Assembly: GCA_965660075.1 (NCBI GenBank)
Contig: CBFHYO010000019.1
Location: forward strand, 3,068 to 67,067
Direction: 5' to 3'
Origin: CAYYFV01 sp965660075
Lineage (GTDB): Bacteria > Patescibacteriota > Gracilibacteria > UBA1369 > GCA-2718715
DNA length: 64,000 nucleotides
Shown piece by piece: positions 32,111 through 40,312 of the stretch. The position numbers and the translations under genes are program-made. The notes under the pieces are model-generated. The model searched no databases. It had not been told where the DNA came from and saw nothing but the letters and a program-made list of their open reading frames with translations. The first letter of the stretch is position 1. Each line of letters opens with the position of its first letter.

Positions 32111-35100
32111 CTAAACTCCGGTTGGTACAATCGTCAAATGTGTACCGGCATAATAATTACCATTTGAAGCTTTAAAATATTTAATTATTGCCTCTTGACC
32201 ATCAATCATTACTCTAAATAACTTAGAAGTTCCATCAAACTCTAACATAGATCCAGATTTTTCCCCGACAATTCTTGAACCAGATCTAACTAACTCCCCT
32301 AACTCATTACGAGCAAGTAACCGACCTTTATCTGTAACAACTTCTGCAGAAAATCCACCTAAATTACTATTTTCAGATACAGCCATTTGAATCCCCTCAC
32401 GTGTATTATCATAAATATCAGACAATGATGGAATCATATTCACATCACCATCTATCATGTTAGATGTTAACTCAACATGAGTTCCGTCGAAAGACTGAAC
32501 TAGTGAATCTACAACAACATCCAGACCACTATTAGCAAGTGGTAATTCTTGCACAACCGAATCAACAACGCCAGAAGCATTTGCAATTGGCGTTTGCAAA
32601 ACCGAAAGTGGCGTTTGCAAAACTGCGCTTACTTTTTGATTAAAAACTTCTAACATATCTGTAACAGAAATATTAGCAAACTTTAAAAGTTCGAAAATAT
32701 TTTGATTACTTGTAGCAATCTGCTCAGAAACCTGTGAAACTTCTAAAGTAGTATTTCCTATTGGTGTAGCTACAGAATTATTAGTTAAAACAGTACGAAT
32801 TACATCTACATCTGGCATGTTTTCTTTGAAAATCATATACCAAGCTGCAGCACCTCCTACCATCAACAATGGAGTTAGAATCGCTAATCTTTTTCTTGTG
32901 AACACAGCTTCTGAAGTTGCTTTCAACCTCGATTTTATATTCGAGAAGAATCCAGGTTTGTGAGTTTCTTGGGGAGTTTCTGGATTTTCTTCAACTACAG
33001 CTGAAGAATTTGAACCAAAGGAAGTTAAACGAGAAAATAAAGATGTACTAAACAATTGTGTTCCAACCTTTTCTTCATTAATTTTTAGTTTAGCAACTTT
33101 AGATACATCAATTAATAAAGAATTAATTAAGGCAGAATCTAAATTATTAGAGGTTCTTAAGATGTTTTCTACTTTAGATAATAATTGTCTCGGAAAATAT
33201 TTATCAGTCACATCTTCCCCATTTAGAATAAAGACGATTTTTTTTGTTTCATTGGACCATTTTAAATTAACCCCAAGTTCATTACAGGTCTGATATTCTT
33301 GATCATCTTGATCACAAGTAAGATCCAAATTTAAAAACTGTTTATAAATCAATGCACGAACAGGGTCCTTATAATTAGATATATTGGCAAATAAATTTTC
33401 TATATCTGTTAGATCAATATTGTTTAAATTCAAGATAGATAATTGATTTTCAGTAGATAAATTATTAAAACCTAATTTATTTAAAATTTTATAAAAACAT
33501 GAATAAGGATCTACCGATCCTTCAACTAACAATCGATCGATCACATATTTTTTATTATCTTCAGTTAGAGATGCCGACAAACACACACGATGCAACTGTT
33601 CTAGATCCAACTTGTTAGTATTAGCCAGTAAAAAGTCTATATTTTCTTGTCTTTTTACAAAATGTTTAAAGTTTTTATTTAAAAATACTACAAATGAATC
33701 TGGAACCTGATTGTTAGCATCGAACAAGATATAACATAAATCACGAATGGTATTATTCACATCACTACCTGTAACAGTCTTATCGAACCCATTTAATATA
33801 CGAGAACAATTAACTACAAGAGCACCCCATTGAGAAGAATTTAATTTAGCAAATTTAGAAATTGAAATATTAATAAATGCAGAAGTAAAACTTTCACTCA
33901 AGTTATTATTATTTACGAATGTTGCAAGCGATTCAGTCATATCTCCATTCAAAACAACATTTAGTAAATTATCGCTAATCAATAAGTCCTCAAAGTTAGA
34001 AACTTGAGCAAAAGCTGCAATATCATCGGGTACAAAAATAATATCACAAGTAAGCTGCGCAAACTCAAAAATTGCCGCCAGTTTATTTTTATCGGATAAA
34101 AATTCCGGACTCAAAGATTTAGCTAAAAAATCAGACAAATTCTTACTAGTAAATCCTTTTGAATAAATACATTTTAGCAATTCATCGTAAAATACATCAA
34201 TGTTTGGATTTTCACTTAACAAATGATCATTAGTTATTTGTAAGTTTTGTTTAAGAGTATTTATTAAAGTATCTTTTGTAGATTCAACTTGCTCGTGTTC
34301 TGATTTTAAAACAGGAATAATTGGAAGGTTCAACAACTCATTATTAAACTTATTAAGCAACATAACTTGGGTAAATCTAGAATCAGCAAATTGAGACACT
34401 TGCGTTTTAAAAGATTCTAATAATTGATTGAATGAATCTGGTAAATCTATAAAATCGGCAAATTTAGTTTGGGATTGCACAACAATTTGACCATCTTTAT
34501 TCATAACTAATCTAACTTTAACTCCAGACACATCTTGATCCAAACGCAAAGCTGCAATTTCATGTGCAGAAACGCATAAATCTGGAGTTATTAGTCTATT
34601 TTCTGAGTTTTCTTGCTTTCGGACTTGGGCGTACGAAACATTATCTTTCATACCACGAGAATAAACTTCTTTCATTGCTTCTGGAGCGTTTGCAATTAAA
34701 GAACCAAAAACATGAGCATCCTGATTTGCCTTATCTTTAATATAAGAAGCAGAAGACTCTCTCCATTCTGGTATATTTGAATAATCTCTCTTAAGCCGAA
34801 TAATTTCCACTGGCTCTTCGGCAATGTAATTAATACCATCGGAAGCTAGTAATAGAGACTCACCCTCTTCTAAAATTACAGTTCCAAGATTTTGGGAGTC
34901 AATATGTTGTGTAGGGTTTCTTTTATCGGTGTGCTCTAAAGAAATTTCAACACCTGGTTGTAAGAAAGAATTTATAACCGACCCACTATGAATTTGTTCA
35001 AGATTTAACTTTTGAATTTGTCCATTCTCATTTTGCTTGGCAACAATCGCATCACCTATGGAAAAATATATCCACTCATTAGCATCTACTTGCAATGCTA

Positions 35101-35803
35101 AAGCACAAGTAGCACCCGAACTATGAGATTGATCTAAAATATCAACTTGATTACGTTTGTAAGGTCCTTGGTTATTAAAAGAAATCAACACAGAATTTAT
35201 AATGGTAATAAGTTCTAAAGAAGTATTAACATGAGATTCAGAAAATTTTTGTTTTAACCTATCTAAAAAAAGAGAAACAAAGACAGAACTCTTATTCGAT
35301 TGGCTAATTCCATCCATAACTACAACAACTTTGTGACCATCTAGAGTTTTGAAAGAATTAACTTTGTCTTCATTTGGAATGATTTGTTCAAGCGGATTTC
35401 TAGGCGATTTGTTGCCATTAGCATTTAAAAGAGTAATTGTATAATCTTCAGTTACTTCTTCCTGATAATAGACAGTTGAATCTACATCCAGCAACTCGTT
35501 ACGTCGCATAGCATAATCAGCTTCTAAAGATTGTGAGTTTTTATACTCAAGTACTGTAGATTCTTCTAAAATAGTCAACTGAGAAACATCATCAAAATCT
35601 GGAATAGGTTGGTTCTCGGTATTAGAAACGATAGATGGCTCTTGTGATGTGTTATCATTTAAACTTACAACTTCCTCAATTGATTGGCGATTGCCGGACA
35701 CCAACGAAGAAATTTTTTCAGTCATACGACCAAAAAAACTAACTTTTTTAGACTCTAAAGAACCACTTGCTGTCTCTAGAGATTTTGATTTATGAAAGAA
35801 CAT
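32111..35803 (-). CDS. Giant membrane-anchored PP2C-type phosphatase
   Basis: The 1230-residue protein has a PP2C-like domain at about 125-395. All five metal-coordinating Asp positions can be seen: NED (D146), MDG (D164), GDA (D251), SDG (D322) and DNV (D387). The DGxGG glycines are lost (MDGISQS). A long helical region without recognisable domains follows (about 400-970), then one membrane helix (about 972-990) and an outer domain of about 240 residues rich in Val/Asn/Ser. The phosphatase is therefore probably cytoplasmic and linked to an outside sensor or anchor. No Ser/Thr kinase is in the window. It has its own promoter. Confidence 0.75.
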   Translation of the reverse strand: MFFHKSKSLETASGSLESKKVSFFGRMTEKISSLVSGNRQSIEEVVSLNDNTSQEPSIVSNTENQPIPDFDDVSQLTILEESTVLEYKNSQSLEADYAMRRNELLDVDSTVYYQEEVTEDYTITLLNANGNKSPRNPLEQIIPNEDKVNSFKTLDGHKVVVVMDGISQSNKSSVFVSLFLDRLKQKFSESHVNTSLELITIINSVLISFNNQGPYKRNQVDILDQSHSSGATCALALQVDANEWIYFSIGDAIVAKQNENGQIQKLNLEQIHSGSVINSFLQPGVEISLEHTDKRNPTQHIDSQNLGTVILEEGESLLLASDGINYIAEEPVEIIRLKRDYSNIPEWRESSASYIKDKANQDAHVFGSLIANAPEAMKEVYSRGMKDNVSYAQVRKQENSENRLITPDLCVSAHEIAALRLDQDVSGVKVRLVMNKDGQIVVQSQTKFADFIDLPDSFNQLLESFKTQVSQFADSRFTQVMLLNKFNNELLNLPIIPVLKSEHEQVESTKDTLINTLKQNLQITNDHLLSENPNIDVFYDELLKCIYSKGFTSKNLSDFLAKSLSPEFLSDKNKLAAIFEFAQLTCDIIFVPDDIAAFAQVSNFEDLLISDNLLNVVLNGDMTESLATFVNNNNLSESFTSAFINISISKFAKLNSSQWGALVVNCSRILNGFDKTVTGSDVNNTIRDLCYILFDANNQVPDSFVVFLNKNFKHFVKRQENIDFLLANTNKLDLEQLHRVCLSASLTEDNKKYVIDRLLVEGSVDPYSCFYKILNKLGFNNLSTENQLSILNLNNIDLTDIENLFANISNYKDPVRALIYKQFLNLDLTCDQDDQEYQTCNELGVNLKWSNETKKIVFILNGEDVTDKYFPRQLLSKVENILRTSNNLDSALINSLLIDVSKVAKLKINEEKVGTQLFSTSLFSRLTSFGSNSSAVVEENPETPQETHKPGFFSNIKSRLKATSEAVFTRKRLAILTPLLMVGGAAAWYMIFKENMPDVDVIRTVLTNNSVATPIGNTTLEVSQVSEQIATSNQNIFELLKFANISVTDMLEVFNQKVSAVLQTPLSVLQTPIANASGVVDSVVQELPLANSGLDVVVDSLVQSFDGTHVELTSNMIDGDVNMIPSLSDIYDNTREGIQMAVSENSNLGGFSAEVVTDKGRLLARNELGELVRSGSRIVGEKSGSMLEFDGTSKLFRVMIDGQEAIIKYFKASNGNYYAGTHLTIVPTGV

Positions 35804-35828
35804 GTATCTAAGTTAAAATATTAAATTG

Positions 35829-35858
35829 ATCATACATACATTTTCCAAATTACGTCAA
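35829..35858 (-). promoter_or_regulatory. Promoter of the PP2C membrane phosphatase
   Basis: On the minus strand TTGACG (35858-35853), 18 bp and TATGAT (35834-35829), 26 bases before the ATG and directly after the stop of the SLH-CAP gene. Confidence 0.6.
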
Positions 35859-35862
35859 GGTT

Positions 35863-38289
35863 CTATTTGCCAAAAACCAAAACAAAATTAATCAAACCAT
35901 CACGATCGATATCTACATCAAAAGCAAACTTGTTATTTGTAGAATCTAAAAGATTTTGATTTTCTGACAACTGAGTAAGAATACTATCCAAATCAGAAGC
36001 TTTAGAAATCAGGCTAAACAAGCGAGTAAAACCCATCTCAGCATTTACAGAATCAAAAATAGATTGATCTGAGATTGTAGTTCCAAACTGACCAGAATCC
36101 ATCATAATTTGCAGCCATCTATCGGATACATCAGCTAAATCTGCATTGGTTCTTAAAGAAGAATTTAGCTTGACTAATTCATTTTCCAGGTCTGATTCAA
36201 TGCCTGCAAAATCAAAACTAAATTGCTGAACAACATAATAATAATCATCATTATTTAAAACAGAAATACCCACAGTATCCCATGAAGGATTTAAAATATT
36301 TGCTCTATGCGCAGCAGATCTCATTAAAGACCTATGAGCCCGCAAAGTAGACAAATCTTTTGCTAAATTCTCACCAACAGGAGTAGTTACCCCCTCTCGT
36401 AAACGTCTATCATTTGGAGTAAGACCATCTAGCGAAACATGCGCAAAATAATTTCTATCTATCATATCATTTCCATGCAACCGCGCTAAGCTAGATAAAT
36501 CATTTTTTAAAATAACAGGGCCAAATCCATACTTACGTCTTTCATCATTCACTAATGCTAATGTATAAGCTACTTGATCAGACTCATTAAAGACACCATC
36601 TTGCTCTGATTGAAAATCGTCAAAAAACTCAGCAACCAAAGGAAAAGTTGATACCATATAGATAGGATGATTTATAACTGCAAGACCAGCTGAGTTATTA
36701 ATTTCAATTATATAAGTTCCTGCATCATTCAAAGTGAAATCGTAAGAGTAGCTATTACCAGATTTTTGTAAAGCTTGTCGATTTGTATCTACTAAACCAT
36801 CGGGCTTAATAAAATACACAGTCAAACTTAAATCTATATCAGAATCGAAACTAACAGATAATTGATCACCTGGAGTAAAAGTATTTGGCAAAGAAAGGTT
36901 TTGCAATTCAGAATCAATTTCTGAAAACCTATGAATAACACCATCAACTTTTTGATCAAATAGCTTCAAAGATTGTGAAACGTTTAACACACCATTTTCC
37001 ACCTCGTAACTCTGATATTTAACATTAACATCGAACTCACCTTCTGAAAAAGAGTCAAAATCAGCATAATCAATTCGCATAAAATCAAGATTTTGACGAG
37101 TAATTAAATCACGAGATTTACTATTTTGACTTACTTCTAATGTTTTAAAAGCCTTTGCATCAGGCAAGAAAACTCCAGGTTTATTATTTCTATAGCCTAA
37201 ATTAACAGCATTTGTAACATCGGGCTTAGCAATAGAACTATTTCCAGGAGGCAACTTAGAAATAACCGAGATAGGAAAAACCTTAGTCTTACCAGAATTA
37301 CCAGCTATAAATCCCAATTTATAATCACCATCATTTTTAAACAAAACATCTACAGAAAAACGACCATCATTAATTTTTGCAATAAAGTTTTTATTACCAG
37401 TGTCTTCTACTAAAACAGCAAAAGCAAAATTAAAATCTTCACTTAATTCTCCTTCAAATCTATAAATTTCATTCTCAACAAAAACCTGAGGCAAATCATT
37501 ATCAAATGTAAAATTATCATAAGCGTCCAATTCTATTACAGAATCAAAATCTGTAATTGAAACCATTTCAGGTTCTTGTATCAAAAGATCATTATCATCT
37601 GTAGTCAAATCATTATTTTCAGGCTCGAGATTAGTAGGTTGAGCGTCATTAGCTTCGTCCTGTGTGTTAGAATTATTAGAAGAGTCATCTACAACAGTTT
37701 CATTTAATTGCAAACTGCGAGCATACATTTCCGAAAACTCAGCACGTGTAATAAACTTAGCGGGATTTAAAAGTGATTCAAAGGGCAACACTCCAATAGT
37801 TTTACTTACATTTGCATATGAATAAAACCAATCATCAATTTTAACATCTGTAAAAACACTATTTAAATTTTGATCTAAGTCAAAATTTTCGGCTTCTGCC
37901 ATTATTTTAATAGCTTCAGCTCTTGAAATATCACGTGATGGCTTAAACGTGCCATCTACATAACCCTGAACCAACCCAGAAGCTTTAGCTGCACATACAT
38001 ATTCTGCATACCATTGAGTTGGATCTAAATCCGGAAAACAATTTCGTGCTGCAACAGGATCGATATTAGAACTCAACACAACAATTTTAGCTAATTCAGC
38101 TCGTTTTAACGTGTTATTGGGTCTAAAAGTACCATCACTATACCCATTAATAACATTATTTTCTTTTAAGTATTTAATAGAATCGAAAAATTTATAAGAA
38201 GAAGATATATCCAAAAAAACAGAATCATTAGCCAAAGCTACCAAAGAAAATAGAAAACAAGACAATAAAGAAACTCCAAGTTTTTTCAC
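35863..38289 (-). CDS. SLH-domain surface protein with CAP (SCP/PR1) domain
   Basis: The 808-residue protein has a signal peptide (residues 1-20) and three SLH repeats (about 25-75, 85-135 and 145-195; marks are NGYSDGTFRPNN, QGYVDGTFKPSRDISRAE and FITRAEFSEMYA). An acidic linker, beta-rich middle domains and a CAP domain follow (about 570-690: LVNDERRKYG, FAHVSLDGLTPNDR, GENLAKD, AHRANILNPSWDTVGI). SLH repeats bind cell-wall polymers, and CAP domains act outside the cell. The start is GTG (38289) with no ATG nearby. A strong promoter lies at 38313-38341. Confidence 0.88.
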   Translation of the reverse strand: MKKLGVSLLSCFLFSLVALANDSVFLDISSSYKFFDSIKYLKENNVINGYSDGTFRPNNTLKRAELAKIVVLSSNIDPVAARNCFPDLDPTQWYAEYVCAAKASGLVQGYVDGTFKPSRDISRAEAIKIMAEAENFDLDQNLNSVFTDVKIDDWFYSYANVSKTIGVLPFESLLNPAKFITRAEFSEMYARSLQLNETVVDDSSNNSNTQDEANDAQPTNLEPENNDLTTDDNDLLIQEPEMVSITDFDSVIELDAYDNFTFDNDLPQVFVENEIYRFEGELSEDFNFAFAVLVEDTGNKNFIAKINDGRFSVDVLFKNDGDYKLGFIAGNSGKTKVFPISVISKLPPGNSSIAKPDVTNAVNLGYRNNKPGVFLPDAKAFKTLEVSQNSKSRDLITRQNLDFMRIDYADFDSFSEGEFDVNVKYQSYEVENGVLNVSQSLKLFDQKVDGVIHRFSEIDSELQNLSLPNTFTPGDQLSVSFDSDIDLSLTVYFIKPDGLVDTNRQALQKSGNSYSYDFTLNDAGTYIIEINNSAGLAVINHPIYMVSTFPLVAEFFDDFQSEQDGVFNESDQVAYTLALVNDERRKYGFGPVILKNDLSSLARLHGNDMIDRNYFAHVSLDGLTPNDRRLREGVTTPVGENLAKDLSTLRAHRSLMRSAAHRANILNPSWDTVGISVLNNDDYYYVVQQFSFDFAGIESDLENELVKLNSSLRTNADLADVSDRWLQIMMDSGQFGTTISDQSIFDSVNAEMGFTRLFSLISKASDLDSILTQLSENQNLLDSTNNKFAFDVDIDRDGLINFVLVFGK

Positions 38290-38312
38290 AAATAAAAGAT
38301 TAAATTTACCTA

Positions 38313-38341
38313 ATTATAAACTTGTACCCAAAATACCTCAA
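38313..38341 (-). promoter_or_regulatory. SLH-CAP gene promoter
   Basis: On the minus strand TTGAGG (38341-38336), 17 bp and a perfect TATAAT (38318-38313). It overlaps the plus-strand promoter at 38322-38350, so binding is mutually exclusive. Confidence 0.65.
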
Positions 38342-38350
38342 TGTTAAAAT
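38322..38350 (+). promoter_or_regulatory. Promoter of the membrane protein-pgk operon
   Basis: TTGTAC (38322-38327), 17 bp and TAAAAT (38345-38350), 22 bases before the ATG at 38372. It is arranged face to face with the SLH-CAP promoter. Confidence 0.6.
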
Positions 38351-38371
38351 ACTAATAAATAACTCCCAAAA

Positions 38372-39127
38372 ATGATCACTAATATTTTAAAAAGTAGTAC
38401 AATAAATTTAAAAAAAATATATTTATTTGCACTTCCAATAACAATTTTAAAATTAATCCCGTTTGAACTAACTGAGCAAAGCGGTATTTGGGCTTTTTTG
38501 ATAAGTATATTGCTATTTATCGTTGGAATATTTGCAGAATATTACAAAAACTTTTTAAGCCTTAGAAGCACCAAAAAAGAATTAAAAATTAATTCAATTA
38601 AAAAGGAGTTCAAAGTAAAATTCAAAAGATGGATACTAAGCGGGCTAAGAGTGCTATTTGAAATATTAAAAAAATTGATTCCAACAATTATTCTATTTGC
38701 AGTAGCAGGAGAAATGTTCAATCAAGATTATCATATATTAACAAATATAATTGGATTAATACTGATATCTGGCGGGGCATATTTTCTAGTTAAATTAATA
38801 AATGTATTTATCGAATTATCAATGACTGGATTAATAGCTCTGGATAAAAAACAAAGTTCAAAAGAAATTCTAGAATCTTCAAGAAATATTACAAAAAACA
38901 ACAAAACTTTCTTAATAAAAATTGGTATAGTAACTGCAGCAATTGCAATACTTATTTCTGTCAGCTCGTGGATGCTCATATTTAATTATATTCTAGGCTT
39001 AAATAAAATTAACACACTAAATATAACAACTTCAGTTGGAATACTAATTTACTTACTTGTAGATAATATAGCTACAAGTTTTGCACTTAACGTACATGGT
39101 CAAACATATAAATCTATTAAAAAATGA
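38372..39127 (+). CDS. Multi-helix membrane protein of unknown function
   Basis: The 251-residue protein has about six hydrophobic segments (about 15-30, 38-58, 92-112, 122-145, 180-205 and 215-235) and Lys-rich cytoplasmic loops such as RSTKKELKINSIKKEFKV. I do not recognise a family. Its stop overlaps the pgk start (ATGA), so the two are co-translated, but the pairing gives no clear functional hint. Confidence 0.6.
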   Translation: MITNILKSSTINLKKIYLFALPITILKLIPFELTEQSGIWAFLISILLFIVGIFAEYYKNFLSLRSTKKELKINSIKKEFKVKFKRWILSGLRVLFEILKKLIPTIILFAVAGEMFNQDYHILTNIIGLILISGGAYFLVKLINVFIELSMTGLIALDKKQSSKEILESSRNITKNNKTFLIKIGIVTAAIAILISVSSWMLIFNYILGLNKINTLNITTSVGILIYLLVDNIATSFALNVHGQTYKSIKK

Positions 39128-40248
39128 AAACATTATTAAGATTAGATTTAAACGTTCCAATTAAAAATGGACAAGTTAAAGACACCTCAAGAATAGAAAA
39201 TTACACAACCTACATTCAAGATTTACTAAAAAACAACAATAAAGTAACTATAATAACTCATTTAGGAAGACCGAAAAACAAAGAACCAGAATATTCTACA
39301 AAAAACCTAATCCCAGAACTAGAAAAAATCTGGAACGTAAAAATAGTATTTATTGATTCATACGATCCTCAAGTAATAAACATGAACTTATCAAAACTAG
39401 GCACACACGAAATTTTATTACTTGAAAACACGCGATTTTTTGAATTTGAAAAAGCAAACGACACCAAAGAAGCAAAAAAAATAGCAAGTGCCTTTGATAA
39501 CTTTATTTTTGATGCATTCTCCACTTCTCACAGAAAACATTTAAGTACAAATGCTATAGTAAAATTTCTCCCATCTACACTTGGCAAAACCTGCAAAGAA
39601 GAAATCAACAACTTAAACCAAGCTTTAAACACAAATAAACCTCTTATAATCATGGGAGGTGCAAAAGCACAAACAAAACTTGAGCTGATAGAAACCTTCT
39701 TAAAATCTGCCTCATACATTCTAGTTGGTGGTGTTTTGGCAAATACTTTTTTGAAAGCGCAAGGTTTTAACATCCAAAAATCTTTATACGAAGAAAATTT
39801 AATCAAATTTTGTCAAAATATCTTACAAAATCCAAATAGTAAAAAAATAATATTACCATTTGATTTTTTAGTCACTAAGGATTTAGATTCAGTTGATTAT
39901 CGTGAAACAGAAATATTAAAATCGGATGAGAAAATTGCAGATATTGGCCCAAAAACAACAAAAAGATTCATTGAATTAATAACACAATCAGAAAGTATCA
40001 TTTTCAATGGGCCATTGGGTTATATAGAAAACATTAACTTTGTCAGCCACTCAAAACAAATTCTCGAAACAGTATCAAAAAGTAAACACAGTTTTTTAGG
40101 TGGAGGTGACACACTAAAACTATTAAATTTAACTGATAAAACAAAAACAGACTTTAGCTTTGTATCCATGGCTGGTGGAGCAATGCTCGAATACTTAGCA
40201 AAAAACGGAAACCTGGAAGTGATTGAAGAAATTAAAAATTCTATTTAA
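39124..40248 (+). CDS. pgk: Phosphoglycerate kinase
   Basis: The 374-residue glycolytic enzyme makes ATP from 1,3-bisphosphoglycerate. It shows LRLDLNVPI, THLGRPK, LLENTRFF, DAFSTSHRKHLST, MGGAKAQTKLELI, VGGVLANTFLKAQG, IGPKT, FNGPLGYIE, GGGDTLKLL and SMAGGAMLEYLA. It is shorter than the usual 390-415 and has several uncommon variants of conserved segments (for example GGAKAQTK for GGAKVSDK), but the substrate and nucleotide residues are present. It overlaps the preceding membrane gene and ends at a terminator. Confidence 0.95.
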   Translation: MKTLLRLDLNVPIKNGQVKDTSRIENYTTYIQDLLKNNNKVTIITHLGRPKNKEPEYSTKNLIPELEKIWNVKIVFIDSYDPQVINMNLSKLGTHEILLLENTRFFEFEKANDTKEAKKIASAFDNFIFDAFSTSHRKHLSTNAIVKFLPSTLGKTCKEEINNLNQALNTNKPLIIMGGAKAQTKLELIETFLKSASYILVGGVLANTFLKAQGFNIQKSLYEENLIKFCQNILQNPNSKKIILPFDFLVTKDLDSVDYRETEILKSDEKIADIGPKTTKRFIELITQSESIIFNGPLGYIENINFVSHSKQILETVSKSKHSFLGGGDTLKLLNLTDKTKTDFSFVSMAGGAMLEYLAKNGNLEVIEEIKNSI

Positions 40249-40287
40249 ATTCATCACCTTGAAAATTTGCTATAAATTTACCTCAGC

Positions 40288-40312
40288 AAACTCCTACAAA
40301 TTAGGAGTTTTT
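40288..40312 (+). terminator. pgk terminator, overlapping the 3' end of the TraD-like gene
   Basis: AAACTCCTA, a five-base loop and TAGGAGTTT, followed by two further Ts. The right arm contains the last codons and stop of the convergent gene (40301-40310), so the hairpin does double duty in both reading directions. Confidence 0.6.
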
